Shown here: in pieces, positions 26,226-35,986 of the stretch
Layout of the letters: each line of letters opens with the position of its first letter
How positions within the stretch are numbered: the first letter of the stretch is position 1
Assembly: GCA_020027205.1 (NCBI GenBank)
Contig: JAHRAQ010000021.1
Span: forward strand, 1 to 60,569
Source: Nitrospirales bacterium
GTDB lineage: Bacteria > Nitrospirota > Nitrospiria > Nitrospirales > UBA8639
Direction: 5' to 3'
Length of the DNA stretch: 60,569 nucleotides
The notes under the pieces: model-generated
What the model was told of the DNA's origin: nothing
Seen by the model: only the letters and a program-made list of their open reading frames with translations
The model's database searches: none
Translations under genes and position numbers: made by a program

Positions 26226-27167
26226 ATGCAGAGACAACATACCATCGGGCACACCGTTTCGTTATCCGGCATGGGCCTCCATTCCGGGCGTCCTGCGCGG
26301 GTGAGTCTTTCTCCGGCTCCCGTAGACCACGGCATTATGTTCCGACGGAACATCCACGGCCACGTTGAAACCTGCCAAGCATCCATTCGCAATCTGCGGC
26401 CCACGGAACTGTGCACGGTGATCGGCTCCAACGGATTCCGGATTCAAACGACCGAGCATGTGCTGTCCGCCCTCTGGGGCATGGGCGTTGACAACGCCGT
26501 GATCGATATTGATTCGGAGGAAGTGCCGGCCATGGACGGGAGCGCGGCGCCGTTCACCCGAAGCATCCAGCGCGCCGGGATTGTCCGCCAGGAACGGCCT
26601 CGAACCTATCTGAAAATCCGGGAACCCATTCACATCGGCAACCATCGGCACGCCATTTCCATTCTGCCCGCGCCTTTTCCGAAAATCACCTACACCATTG
26701 ATTACGACCACCGGCTCATCCAACAGCAAACCCGCGAGCACGAGTGGTCCGCGGCGGACTTTCAGGCCAAGATCGCCAAAGCCCGCACCTTTGCGTTTGC
26801 GCATGAGGTGAAAGCCATGTGGGCGCGCGGGTTGGCGAAAGGCGGCTCTCTGGACAACGCCATTGTGTTCACCGAGACCGGCATCATGAACGACGAGGCC
26901 CTGCGGTTTCCCGATGAATGTGTTCGCCACAAAATTCTGGACCTCATCGGAGACATGTCTCTCCTGGGAATCCACATGGTCGGCCATATTATTGCCGACC
27001 GGTCGGGCCATGCCCTCCACAACCAACTCATGCAAACCATCCTGGACAACCCCGACGCCTGGACCCTGCTCGGACACCACGAGCGGCACGCGACGGATGT
27101 CGCCGATCTGGCCCCCACGGGCACAGAGGGCATGCGTTCCGTTCGGACTGCCAACGCCGGTTGCTGA
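26226..27167 (+). CDS. lpxC: UDP-3-O-acyl-N-acetylglucosamine deacetylase
   Basis: A 313-residue zinc amidase for the committed step of lipid A synthesis. Family motifs: TIGHTVSLSGMGLHSGRPA at the start, TTEHVLSALWGMGVDNA (zinc His), DGSAAPF, and HKILDLIGDMSLLG (zinc His and Asp, around residues 235-239). It shows that the organism makes lipopolysaccharide-type lipid A. The ATG at 26226 matches the normal N-terminus. Confidence 0.95.
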   Translation: MQRQHTIGHTVSLSGMGLHSGRPARVSLSPAPVDHGIMFRRNIHGHVETCQASIRNLRPTELCTVIGSNGFRIQTTEHVLSALWGMGVDNAVIDIDSEEVPAMDGSAAPFTRSIQRAGIVRQERPRTYLKIREPIHIGNHRHAISILPAPFPKITYTIDYDHRLIQQQTREHEWSAADFQAKIAKARTFAFAHEVKAMWARGLAKGGSLDNAIVFTETGIMNDEALRFPDECVRHKILDLIGDMSLLGIHMVGHIIADRSGHALHNQLMQTILDNPDAWTLLGHHERHATDVADLAPTGTEGMRSVRTANAGC

Positions 27168-27745
27168 CGAACGTCTTGCCGCCTTCCGGTCCCTCTCCGC
27201 CGCTGATTGTCGAACGACCGCCCCGTGCCCTCGGCGCTCTCCGGCGCCTCGGCCTTCCCCTGCTCCTCATCGGCTGGCTCGCCGCGCCGTTCGCCGACGC
27301 CGCGACAACGACCGAACGTCTTCCGGGATTTCAGGGGATTCCCTGGGGCAGTACGTTGTCCGAACGCGCGCAACTCGAGATCGTTGACCGGGACGGCCGG
27401 GTCGATATTTACGAGTTCAGGGAAGGCCCGCCCCGTTTCGCGCGCGAGACGGTCGAGTCCGTTAAACTCTACACCATCGACGGCCGGTTCGCCCGTGTGA
27501 TGATTCGCTACCGCACCGAGCGCACGCACCGCCGTCTCAAGCAAGCCCTGGTGTCGCAACACGGGGACATTCGGCGCCACCGGGGATCAATGGTGCGCGG
27601 ACTCAATCAGGAATACTCCTGGCGCCTTGAGGACACCGAAATCAATTTGAGTTACCGGGGATTGGGAGAACGCGGATTGCTGGTCATCCAGAGCCGCATC
27701 CTGGCGCCGCGCTTTCTGGAACTCTTGAGCGATCATACGCATTAG
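27161..27745 (+). CDS. probable periplasmic protein of unknown function
   Basis: About 194 residues if it starts at a TTG overlapping the lpxC stop; the true start is uncertain because no ATG is available. A hydrophobic signal-like segment (LGLPLLLIGWLAAPFADA) is followed by a beta-rich domain beginning LPGFQGIPWGSTLSER. This opening resembles small secreted proteins with a conserved F-x-G-I-x-W-G-x start, whose function is unknown. It is probably co-transcribed with lpxC and converges with the decarboxylase. Confidence 0.65.
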   Translation: MLTNVLPPSGPSPPLIVERPPRALGALRRLGLPLLLIGWLAAPFADAATTTERLPGFQGIPWGSTLSERAQLEIVDRDGRVDIYEFREGPPRFARETVESVKLYTIDGRFARVMIRYRTERTHRRLKQALVSQHGDIRRHRGSMVRGLNQEYSWRLEDTEINLSYRGLGERGLLVIQSRILAPRFLELLSDHTH

Positions 27746-27754
27746 CCCGCGCGC

Positions 27755-29389
27755 TCAAATCCGGTCACGGGCTTCCAACACTTTCCGCACCACCACGGCG
27801 ATGTGGGCCTCGTCGGCAAAGGGAGAGAGGATAAAAGACTTCAGCGCCACAATCGGTTCCCCATAATCCGAGACACGGCAGCAATCCGTGAAGGACAACA
27901 CCACGCCGCGCCCCGCCATCGCTTCCTGATGCACGTACCGGAAGATCTTCCGGTTATACTCGTTATGGAATAACAACGTCTCCCGGCACGCGGCGTCGTG
28001 TTGTTCCGCTTCTTTAATCTCAAAGGTGTCCACGCCGGGCGGATAGACGCGGAACAACGTCACCGGGCCGAAATTCTCCCGGTTCAACACCGTGGCGCAG
28101 GCCTGGCCTTCCAAATGTTCACGAAGCAACTGGGCCATCTCAACCACGTGGCCGATAATCACCTGCAAGCCCTGTTTCCCGAACAACTTCATATTCGCCA
28201 GGGCGGCAAGAATCCCGCTGCCCGCCCGCGAGGTCTCCACGGTGTACATGCCCGGCCGGTGTTCCCCAAACTGAAAGAGATACGGCATCTGCTCCTGCGG
28301 CCGGCGGATGATTTCCAGATCCTCCCGATGTTTCACCAACACCAGACTGGAGATATAGGGCGCGAATCCGGGTTTGTGAAAATCAATTCCCAGGCTGTCC
28401 GCGAGCGGCAAATTGCGGATCGGTTTTTCCGCCCCCGCCAGCGCCCGCAAGGTCCGGGGGCGAAATCCCAGCGGGTTGCCGTCAAAATCATAGTCATTAA
28501 ACACCGACCAGGCCCATCCGATGACGGCATCGGCATGAATGTGCGGGCGGTACGGAAGATGAAATTCGTCCACCAGGGCATCGCGCACCGCCGCGACCGC
28601 GGCAAGATCGTCAATCCCGAACGCGTCGGTGGTCCCCATGGTCACGACAATGGCCGCAATGGCGGCGCCCCGTTGGAGCGCCTCACGGGCGCGCTCCCGC
28701 AACACGTCCACGTTCATGGCGTTCCGTGCGTCCGTGGGAATGGTCATCACATTGCGCGCGCCAAGGCCCAGCCACCCGGCGATATTGTATCGACAATAAT
28801 GGCTGGCCTCGCTGGCCAGGATGACGACGTCTCCGCGCACGCCGGATTCCATGACGCCGGGCGCCGCTTTTTCCAATCCGATTTTGACGCCATACAACGT
28901 CGTGCCGGTCCCGCCGAAGGTGAACACCCCGCCGGCGCGGTCGGCCTCGTACCCGACCAGCCGCGCCATCATGGCCGTCATTTCCACTTCCGCGACGGCC
29001 AGGCGGTGGCTGTACTCGTCCCACGCAAGATTGGGATTATAAAACGACGCCAACAGGACTCCGATGAGCGAAGAAATCGTCGGCGGCGGAATCACATTCT
29101 GCTGCGTGTGCGGATGCCCCGGAATAATCAAGCCGGAACAATACGACACCAGGTCACTGGTGACGTCCTCCACGCTCATGCCGGTGTCGGGCAACGTCGC
29201 GGCCCGCGCCGCGTCATAATCCAGCGGCAGGTACTCCCCAAGAATGGGCCGCTCGCTTTTGAGCGCGTCCATCTGATCCATCGCGCGCATGACGCTGTGA
29301 ATGAAATAACTGTCGTGGACCCGGTCCGACACCGGCTGCGGAAACGCCTGGCGAATGCCGGCCAACAACTCGCGGTAGGGCACGGTCAT
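27755..29389 (-). CDS. PLP-dependent group II decarboxylase
   Basis: About 544 residues, fold-type I. Family features: PGHPHTQQNVIPPPTISSLIG near the N-terminus, GGVFTFGGTGTTLYGVKIGL (cofactor phosphate), HIHADAVIGWAW (Asp for the pyridine N) and the Schiff-base Lys in SLGIDFHKPGFAPY. Group II enzymes decarboxylate amino acids such as glutamate, tyrosine, DOPA or diaminobutyrate; the substrate cannot be assigned here. It starts at 29389 with AGAAGGA upstream (GTG 29413 is the alternative). It is divergent from a DUF6445 gene and near a peptide transporter, which hints at small-molecule metabolism. Confidence 0.9.
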   Translation of the reverse strand: MTVPYRELLAGIRQAFPQPVSDRVHDSYFIHSVMRAMDQMDALKSERPILGEYLPLDYDAARAATLPDTGMSVEDVTSDLVSYCSGLIIPGHPHTQQNVIPPPTISSLIGVLLASFYNPNLAWDEYSHRLAVAEVEMTAMMARLVGYEADRAGGVFTFGGTGTTLYGVKIGLEKAAPGVMESGVRGDVVILASEASHYCRYNIAGWLGLGARNVMTIPTDARNAMNVDVLRERAREALQRGAAIAAIVVTMGTTDAFGIDDLAAVAAVRDALVDEFHLPYRPHIHADAVIGWAWSVFNDYDFDGNPLGFRPRTLRALAGAEKPIRNLPLADSLGIDFHKPGFAPYISSLVLVKHREDLEIIRRPQEQMPYLFQFGEHRPGMYTVETSRAGSGILAALANMKLFGKQGLQVIIGHVVEMAQLLREHLEGQACATVLNRENFGPVTLFRVYPPGVDTFEIKEAEQHDAACRETLLFHNEYNRKIFRYVHQEAMAGRGVVLSFTDCCRVSDYGEPIVALKSFILSPFADEAHIAVVVRKVLEARDRI

Positions 29390-29513
29390 GCGGCGACGTC
29401 CTTCTTTTCGCACAACGCATCTGTCCGATGAACATGTTTCATAAACACCTCAACGCCGAATCATCCCGCCTTCAGGCAGTTATTGCGTCTCCCCTCCGTC
29501 ACGCCCGCTCTCC

Positions 29514-29635
29514 CTTCCGTCATTCCCGACGTTAGTAGTCGGGAATCCATCCTTCTGTTGTATTGTCCTAATCGGAGGGAAAGGACAAAGGACAACAGAA
29601 AGATAGATTCCCGACGAAAGATGTCGGGAATGACG
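29514..29635. repeat. paired inverted REP/MITE-like element
   Basis: Two CATTCCCGAC/GTCGGGAATG palindromes (29520-29548 and about 29607-29633) in opposite orientation. The inner arms (CCTTCTGTTGT and ACAACAGAAAG) also pair, so the whole 120-base unit can fold as one hairpin. It lies in the divergent space between the decarboxylase and the DUF6445 gene. The remaining bases of 29390-29800 show no gene. Confidence 0.8.
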
Positions 29636-29800
29636 AACAAGAGAACGCCCCGCTATCCGACAGCATACCACAAACCATCACGGCAAACGCATCGCAACAA
29701 GATGCCCATTCGTCGGCCATGCGCCGGCACCGCCCCATTGACGCGCCGCAAGCGGATGGCGCACGATGCGCGCATTCCGTGATCGAACCGAGGCCCGCTC

Positions 29801-30583
29801 ATGTCATTTTCGCCCGACACCTTCGCCGTCAATCCGCATTGCCGGGTGGCCGTCCACCACGTCGGTCTGGGCCGGCACAAGGTCGTGCTGGTGGACGATT
29901 TTTATCAACATCCCGACGAGATCCTCCGCATGGCGCTGGATCTGCCGTACACCGATCAGTTTGAGATCGTGGGCAATTTCCCCGGCGTGCGGGCCTCGGT
30001 GAACGTGGACACCGCCCGCGTCGTGCGGGCCATCGGGGAACACTGGGGCGAGACACTGTGCCCGTTTTTTGATCCGCAACCCGCGGTGTTTCAGGGCATC
30101 ACCACCCAACACTACCGCCTCAACGCGGGACAACGCCAACCGCACATCGACCGGGACGTCACCGCCATGGTCTACCTGAACCCCGTCGAATCATGCATGG
30201 GCGGCACCGGACTGTACCGCCACCGCCCCACGGAACTGGAACGGGTGCCCCCGGTGCCCGACGACACGATCCGCGCGCTGGCAGACCAACTGGAATTGAG
30301 TGACGATTTTCTGAACAGCGCGGAAGGCTACGACAATTTCCAGAACAGCATGATCTTCAACCCGTTGTTCGCCAACCGGGAGAACGCCTACATCAACGAC
30401 GGGAATGCGTATTGGGAACTGCTCTTCCTCATGGACATGAAACCCAACCGGCTGGTCATTTTCGACGGGAGATGTTTCCACTCGCAACACATTCAACCGG
30501 ATCAGTACACGCGGGCCTTCCGGGTGAATCAGGTGTTCTATCTCAACCGGCGCGCACGGCCCCGCCAGGCGGACTCCTCCTGA
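29801..30583 (+). CDS. DUF6445-family protein, probable 2OG-Fe(II) oxygenase fold
   Basis: A 260-residue protein. It contains an H-x-D pair (QPHIDRDVTAMVYLN) and a distal His region (GRCFHSQHIQPDQYTRAFRVNQVFYL) spaced like the facial triad of 2-oxoglutarate/Fe(II) oxygenases; this assignment is inferred from the motif. DUF6445 proteins are usually found near halogenases, transporters or amino-acid metabolism genes. The last 46 bases overlap the convergent transporter gene. Confidence 0.8.
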   Translation: MSFSPDTFAVNPHCRVAVHHVGLGRHKVVLVDDFYQHPDEILRMALDLPYTDQFEIVGNFPGVRASVNVDTARVVRAIGEHWGETLCPFFDPQPAVFQGITTQHYRLNAGQRQPHIDRDVTAMVYLNPVESCMGGTGLYRHRPTELERVPPVPDDTIRALADQLELSDDFLNSAEGYDNFQNSMIFNPLFANRENAYINDGNAYWELLFLMDMKPNRLVIFDGRCFHSQHIQPDQYTRAFRVNQVFYLNRRARPRQADSS

Positions 30584-31908
30584 AGATAGGTTCGGGGTTG
30601 ATACTGTCCGGCCACCGCAAGAAAAATCAACGACACCGCACACATCACGCCCGCAAAAAACCAGTAGTAATCCGCGCCCCGAAGCCACACCGTTCCATCC
30701 GCGTTCTGAATGACGTAGTTCACCAGGGCGGTAAAGGCATTCCCCAGCGACACCGAGAGCAAAAAGAGCGCCATCACAAACGACTTGAGCGCCCTCGGCG
30801 CCTGCGTGTAGGAAAACTCCAGACAGGTGATTGAGACCATCACCTCCGCCGTGGTCATCACCAGAAAGGCCAGGAACTGCCACGCGATACTCGGCCGTAG
30901 CCCCGCGTCGATCCACATCTCGATGTACGCCGAAATGACGAACGCGATCACCGTCACAAAAAACCCCGTTCCGATTTTTCGCAACGCCGTGAGGGGAAAC
31001 ACCCGGTCAACGGCCGGATAAAGGCCGTAGGCAAACACCGGAATAAGAAGCAGGATTAAGAACGGATTGACGAATTGAATTTGCGACGGCAACCATTCCA
31101 CCCCCATCCAGTACAAATCCATGTGTTGCGCCTGCAAGACCCACGCCGACCCTGTTTGATCGTAGAGCGCCCAGAAAAACGCGACAAACAGATAGATGGG
31201 AGCCAGCCGGCCCATGGCCCGCAGACTGTCCGCCGAGCATAATTCCCGAAAAAACTCCGTGCCGCGGGCGGGCACGTGCGCATATTGTCGTCGCCCCAGC
31301 CAGAACACCCACGTCGCCAGCAACATCAGCAACCCGGGTACGCCAAACGCCAGATGCGGGCCGACGTGATGCAGCAGCCACGGCGTCAACAGCGTGGACG
31401 CGCCCGCGCCCAGGTTAATCGCAAAATAAAACCAGTAATACGCCTTGCTGATTAAATGACCCGTCGCCGCGCCAAATTGATCGCCGAGGTTGGCGGAGAC
31501 GCAGGGCTTGATCCCGCCGGCGCCCACGGCGATCAGCGTCAGCCCCACCGTCAGGCCCATCCTGGTCTGATCCATCGCCAGCGCCGCGTGGCCCAGGCAA
31601 TAGACCAGCGACAACGTCAGGATCGTGCGAAATTTTCCCCACCAGATATCCGCGATCAGCGCCCCGAACACCGGGAAAAAATACACCGCCGACGCAAAGA
31701 GGTGATACCACGAACGCGCTTCGGATTCGGTCATCACGTCCAACGCCCCGCCGGCGCTTTGGAGATACTGCGTCATGAAGATGACCAGAATCGTCCGCAT
31801 CCCGTAATAACTGAACCGCTCCGCCGCCTCGTTGACGACCAGAAACGGAATGGCCACGGGCATCCGGCCCGGACGTTCCGGCGCGGCGCGGCGCGGCGCG
31901 GCGTTCAT
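30538..31908 (-). CDS. POT-family proton-dependent peptide transporter
   Basis: A 456-residue protein with about 12-14 membrane helices. It has the family signature ERFSYYGMRTILVIFM in helix 1, FPVFGALIADIWWGKFRTI, and GAGGIKPCVSANLGDQFG. It imports di- and tripeptides or peptide-like compounds with protons across the inner membrane. The gene is convergent with, and overlaps, the DUF6445 gene. Together with the decarboxylase these three could form a pathway for a peptide or amino-acid-derived substrate. Confidence 0.92.
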   Translation of the reverse strand: MNAAPRRAAPERPGRMPVAIPFLVVNEAAERFSYYGMRTILVIFMTQYLQSAGGALDVMTESEARSWYHLFASAVYFFPVFGALIADIWWGKFRTILTLSLVYCLGHAALAMDQTRMGLTVGLTLIAVGAGGIKPCVSANLGDQFGAATGHLISKAYYWFYFAINLGAGASTLLTPWLLHHVGPHLAFGVPGLLMLLATWVFWLGRRQYAHVPARGTEFFRELCSADSLRAMGRLAPIYLFVAFFWALYDQTGSAWVLQAQHMDLYWMGVEWLPSQIQFVNPFLILLLIPVFAYGLYPAVDRVFPLTALRKIGTGFFVTVIAFVISAYIEMWIDAGLRPSIAWQFLAFLVMTTAEVMVSITCLEFSYTQAPRALKSFVMALFLLSVSLGNAFTALVNYVIQNADGTVWLRGADYYWFFAGVMCAVSLIFLAVAGQYQPRTYLQEESAWRGRARRLR

Positions 31909-31969
31909 GACCGGGCCGCCCCTTCAACGGCCGCGCCGACGTTCCGCCATGCCGAAAAGACGAAAGACT

Positions 31970-32245
31970 TCATGATGTTTTATAAAACCGTATGTGGTTT
32001 TTGTATTCCCGAATCGCCGCCTGCAACGCAACTTTGCCGAGGGGGATGTTGGCTTCCAGCGTTTCCTCGACCGCGGGATCGTCGATGACCACGTTGTAGG
32101 TCTCCTGCACGTTGGTCATGATCACCCCCTGCGCCGCCTGCCGAGGCATGAACAATTCCGTCCAGACTTCTTTTTCAACGAGGCAGACGTCGCACAACCG
32201 TTCGTACAGCATGTCCACCCGTTCGGGATCGGTTTCCTGTTCCAT
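31970..32245 (-). CDS. small hypothetical protein before the transporter gene
   Basis: A 91-residue acidic protein, with a good ribosome-binding site (AAGAAGGAAAAAG) before its ATG. It lies between the hydantoinase B gene (50 bases upstream) and the transporter (61 bases downstream), all on the minus strand. It has two Cys near residues 18-21 (CDVC), helices and no membrane segment. I do not recognise a family. Confidence 0.65.
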   Translation of the reverse strand: MEQETDPERVDMLYERLCDVCLVEKEVWTELFMPRQAAQGVIMTNVQETYNVVIDDPAVEETLEANIPLGKVALQAAIREYKNHIRFYKTS

Positions 32246-32295
32246 CTTTTTCCTTCTTCGATTCTTCGATCCTGGCGCGGGCGCCCGTCCCTTCG

Positions 32296-33873
32296 TCAGG
32301 CCGGCTCCCGCGTCCCGTAGCCGCCGCCGCCCGGCGTTTCAATCCGCACGCGGTCTCCCCGCACCACATCGAACGTGGTCTTGCCGGCCAGTTGCCGCTC
32401 CATGCCATTTCGAATCAGCACATTGCAACCGGCCTGTCCGCCGTCGCCGCCGGCCAATCCAAACGGCCGGGACTCCCGACGGTCCGACAAAATGGTCACC
32501 TGCGCGTCCTGCAGAAATTCAATTTCCCGAACGACGCCGTCGCCGCCCTCGTAACGCCCCGCCCCGCCCGTCTCTTCTCGAACGCCATACCGGGAGACCC
32601 GAAAAGGATACGCATACTCCAGAGCCTCGACCGGCGTATTCATCGTATTGGTCATATGCGAATGAATCCCGCTCGCGCCCGGATGCTCGAACCCCGCGCC
32701 CATGCCGCCGCCCAGCGTTTCATAATACGCGAACGGCCGCCGGCGTTCGTCATCCCACCCCCCGATGACCAGATTGTTCATCGTCCCCTGACTCGCGGCG
32801 GGCACCTGCCGGGGACAGGCTTGCGCCAGCGCGCCCAACAGCACGTCCACGATGCGCTGCGCGGTTTCGACATTGCCCGCCGCCACCGCCGCCGGCGGCC
32901 GGGCATTCACCACCGACCCTTCGGGCGCGCGCACACGAATCGGCGCCATGCACCCGCTGTTGCCGGGAATGTCCAGCCCCAGCAAACATCGAAACACATA
33001 CGCCGTCGCCGAGACGGTGATCGCATACACCGCGTTGACGCTTCCCGTGCACTGCGGCGCGCTCCCCGCAAAATCCACGACCGCCTCGTCATCCGCAATC
33101 GTCACCGCGACGGCAATCCTGACGGGCGAGCGATCAAACCCGTCGTCGTCCAGCGCGTCTTCGTATCGATACGTGCCATTCGGCAGCCGCCCGATGCCGT
33201 CCCGCGTCAACGTTTCGCTGTACGCCAGCAACGCCGCCATGGTCTCCCGCACGTGCTCCGGCCCATACCGCGCCGCCAGACCCCGGAGCCGCTCCATGCC
33301 CGTTCGATTGGCCGCCAGTTGCGCCCGCAGGTCGCCGATGCGTTCGTGAGGCGTGCGCACGTTCGCCAGAAAAAAATCCCACAACGGCTGATTCATGCGG
33401 CCGGCCTCCACGAGTTTCACCGGCGGAATAATCATGCCCTCCTGATACAGATCCCTCGACAACGGCATGGAGCCGTGGGACATGCCGCCGACGTCGGCGT
33501 GATGCGCGCGGTTGGCGACAAACCCCAGCAACGCCTCCCGCGCGCCCTCCCCGACAAAGACCGGCGAGACGACCGTGATGTCCGGCAGGTGCGTGCCCCC
33601 GTGAAACGGATCATTCAGCATCGCCACGTCTCCCGGCCCGAACGACAGGCGCCGCAGACAGGCTTCGACGGAGAGCGGCATCGCGCCGAGATGTACCGGG
33701 ATATGCGCCGCCTGCGCGATGAGTTGCCCGGCGGCGTCGAACACGGCGCAGGAAAAATCGCAACGCTCCTTGATGTTCGGGGAAAACGCCGACCGCTGCA
33801 GCCGCACGCCCATTTCCTCCGCCACCGACCCCAGGAGATGTTTAAAGACTTCCAGTCGTACGGCCTGACGCAT
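32296..33873 (-). CDS. hydantoinase B / 5-oxoprolinase beta-type subunit
   Basis: About 525 residues of the HyuB family: KHLLGSVAEEMGVRLQRSAFSPNIKERCDFSC at the start, NDPFHGGTHLPDI, YETLGGGMGAGFEHPGASGIHSHMTN and a C-terminal GGGGYGTREPA. With HyuA it forms an ATP-dependent enzyme acting on cyclic amides (hydantoins, 5-oxoproline) or, in related systems, on acetone. I chose the ATG at 33873 (GGAG upstream). It overlaps the end of hyuA by 32 bases, so the subunits are co-translated. Confidence 0.92.
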   Translation of the reverse strand: MRQAVRLEVFKHLLGSVAEEMGVRLQRSAFSPNIKERCDFSCAVFDAAGQLIAQAAHIPVHLGAMPLSVEACLRRLSFGPGDVAMLNDPFHGGTHLPDITVVSPVFVGEGAREALLGFVANRAHHADVGGMSHGSMPLSRDLYQEGMIIPPVKLVEAGRMNQPLWDFFLANVRTPHERIGDLRAQLAANRTGMERLRGLAARYGPEHVRETMAALLAYSETLTRDGIGRLPNGTYRYEDALDDDGFDRSPVRIAVAVTIADDEAVVDFAGSAPQCTGSVNAVYAITVSATAYVFRCLLGLDIPGNSGCMAPIRVRAPEGSVVNARPPAAVAAGNVETAQRIVDVLLGALAQACPRQVPAASQGTMNNLVIGGWDDERRRPFAYYETLGGGMGAGFEHPGASGIHSHMTNTMNTPVEALEYAYPFRVSRYGVREETGGAGRYEGGDGVVREIEFLQDAQVTILSDRRESRPFGLAGGDGGQAGCNVLIRNGMERQLAGKTTFDVVRGDRVRIETPGGGGYGTREPA

Positions 33874-35905
33874 GGGCGTCTCCAATCGTAATCAAAAGAT
33901 TGTGCCGGGCATCCACCAGGACATGGTCGGTGTCCGGCACCAGCGTGGTGGTGTCATCCTGCACAATCACCGCCGGCCCGGACAACCGATGCCCCGGCCG
34001 CAAACGACGGCGGTCATAGAACGGCACGGCGCCCGGCCCGGACGGCAGCACCAGCCGCCGGGTCTCAAGCACGGCGCCGGACGCATCGGCCTGTCCCGTC
34101 GGCGACGCATCGATCCGTGGCGGATGCGCGTCACCGACGGCGCGCACCCGCAGATTGACGATTTCCAGTTCCGCGTCCTCATTCCGGTACCCGTACCGCC
34201 GGTCATGCTGTTCGTGAAACGCCGCCTGAAAAGCAGGCGAAAACGGCACGGTCAACTCAAACGACTGGCCGCGATACCGGACGTCCAGTTCGCAATGAAT
34301 GTGCTGCGCGCCGGGCGGCACCCGTTGCGCGGCAAGATCGTCGCGTGCCCGCGCGACCAGCGGCGCAAACCGGCCTTCCAGTTCCTCAAACGGAAGATCG
34401 CCGGCCCGCATCACCGTGTGGACGTAATCCAGAAACACCTCCGCCGTCAACATGCCCAGCGCCGACAGCGTCGACGCCAGCGGCGGCACCAGCACGCGGC
34501 CTATCGACAACGCCCGCGCCAGTTCACAGGCATGAAGCCCGCCGGCGCCGCCAAACGACAGCAGCGCGTATTCCACGGGATCATGCCCGCGCTCGACCGA
34601 CATCACCCGCACCGCCCGCTCCATCCCGGCGTTGACGACCTGAAGAATGCCCAGCGCCGCCTCGTCGTTCGAGACCGCGGCCTCCGAGGCGTCCCGCGAC
34701 AACGCCCGCGCCACGTCCGCCATGGCCCGGTGCGCGGCGTCCAGGTCCAACGGCAACTCGCCGCCGAGCAAGCCGGCGGGCGGGACCCGTCCCAGGACCG
34801 CATTGGCGTCCGTCACCGTGGCGACCCGTCCGCCCCGTCCGTAGCACGCGGGGCCGGGCGCCGCCCCGGCGCTGTCCGGTCCGACGCGCAACGCCCCGCC
34901 GGCGTCCACGCGCGCCAGCGACCCGCCGCCGGCGCCGACGGTATGAATGTCCAGCATCGGTACGCGAATGGGCATCCCGCCGACGCTGGCATCCGACGTG
35001 ACCTGCAAGGCGCCGTTGACCACGGCCACGTCCGTGGACGTGCCGCCCATGTCAAACGTGATCAGGTGCGAATAGCCGGCCAGTGTCCCGATGTACGCGG
35101 CGCCGACCACGCCGCCGGCGGGGCCGGACAACAGGGACCGCACGCCATCCCGGCGCGCCTGGGCCACCTGAAGACGGCCGCCGTTCGACTGCATGACGTG
35201 AAACGCGCTGCCGGCGAACGCGCGCTCCAACGTGCCCAGATACCGGTCGAGCGCCGGGGAGACGTACGCGTTCACGACCGTGGTGGAGGCCCGTTCAAAT
35301 TCCCGAAACTCCGGGAGGAGTTCGTGCGACGTGGTGACGCACAACCCCGCCTCTCGAAGACATTCGCCGACCCGGCGTTCATGGTCGGGATTGACGAAAG
35401 AAAACAGCAGGGAGAGCGCGACGGCCTCCACCCGCTCGCGTTGCAACGCGCGCAGGAGGGGCGCGAGCGAGGCGTCATCCAGCGGCGTCACCACCCGTCC
35501 GCGATGATCGAGTCGTTCCCGCACTTCCAGACACCGGTCGGGCGGCACGAGCGCCGGCGTACCGTCACTGAACCAGTCATACAGCCGGCGGCGGGTCTGC
35601 CGGCCCAGCCGCAGCACGTCACGAAACCCCTCGGTCGTCACAAAGGCGATGCGCGCGCCCTTGCGTTCCAGCAACGCATTCGTGGCCACGGTGGAGCCGT
35701 GGATGATGGTGTGACCGGCGGACGGCGTCAATCTCCGCAATCCCGCCAGCACCGCCTCTGCGGGATCGGCGGGCGTGGACAGCACCTTCAGCGTGCTCAT
35801 GCGGGACGTGGCGGGATCGAACACCACGAAATCGGTGAACGTGCCGCCGATATCGATGCCGATGGAAAGGCGGGCCTGCGGGTCGGTCGGATTCATCGCG
35901 TGCAT
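33842..35905 (-). CDS. hydantoinase A / 5-oxoprolinase alpha-type subunit
   Basis: A 687-residue protein of the HyuA/oxoprolinase family with actin-like ATPase motifs: IGIDIGGTFTDFVVFD at the N-terminus, HGSTVATNALLERKGA, LSGPAGGVVGAAY, TFDMGGTSTDVA, and a C-terminal hydantoinase_A_C domain. It supplies the ATPase half of the heteromeric enzyme. The substrate cannot be told from sequence; the nearby peptide transporter would fit amino-acid or pyroglutamate salvage (inference). Confidence 0.93.
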   Translation of the reverse strand: MHAMNPTDPQARLSIGIDIGGTFTDFVVFDPATSRMSTLKVLSTPADPAEAVLAGLRRLTPSAGHTIIHGSTVATNALLERKGARIAFVTTEGFRDVLRLGRQTRRRLYDWFSDGTPALVPPDRCLEVRERLDHRGRVVTPLDDASLAPLLRALQRERVEAVALSLLFSFVNPDHERRVGECLREAGLCVTTSHELLPEFREFERASTTVVNAYVSPALDRYLGTLERAFAGSAFHVMQSNGGRLQVAQARRDGVRSLLSGPAGGVVGAAYIGTLAGYSHLITFDMGGTSTDVAVVNGALQVTSDASVGGMPIRVPMLDIHTVGAGGGSLARVDAGGALRVGPDSAGAAPGPACYGRGGRVATVTDANAVLGRVPPAGLLGGELPLDLDAAHRAMADVARALSRDASEAAVSNDEAALGILQVVNAGMERAVRVMSVERGHDPVEYALLSFGGAGGLHACELARALSIGRVLVPPLASTLSALGMLTAEVFLDYVHTVMRAGDLPFEELEGRFAPLVARARDDLAAQRVPPGAQHIHCELDVRYRGQSFELTVPFSPAFQAAFHEQHDRRYGYRNEDAELEIVNLRVRAVGDAHPPRIDASPTGQADASGAVLETRRLVLPSGPGAVPFYDRRRLRPGHRLSGPAVIVQDDTTTLVPDTDHVLVDARHNLLITIGDAHASGRTTGSL

Positions 35906-35986
35906 GGTCTCACGACCCCGCCGGGCGCGCGCGCCCGCGTGACCGGGACAGTCGACGGGCCGTGACGGGACGGCGGGAACGAGCCG

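Noticed and set aside
33872..35965. A 697-codon open frame on the plus strand
   Set aside because: It is antisense to hyuA over its full length and shows no domain; GC-rich third positions create it.
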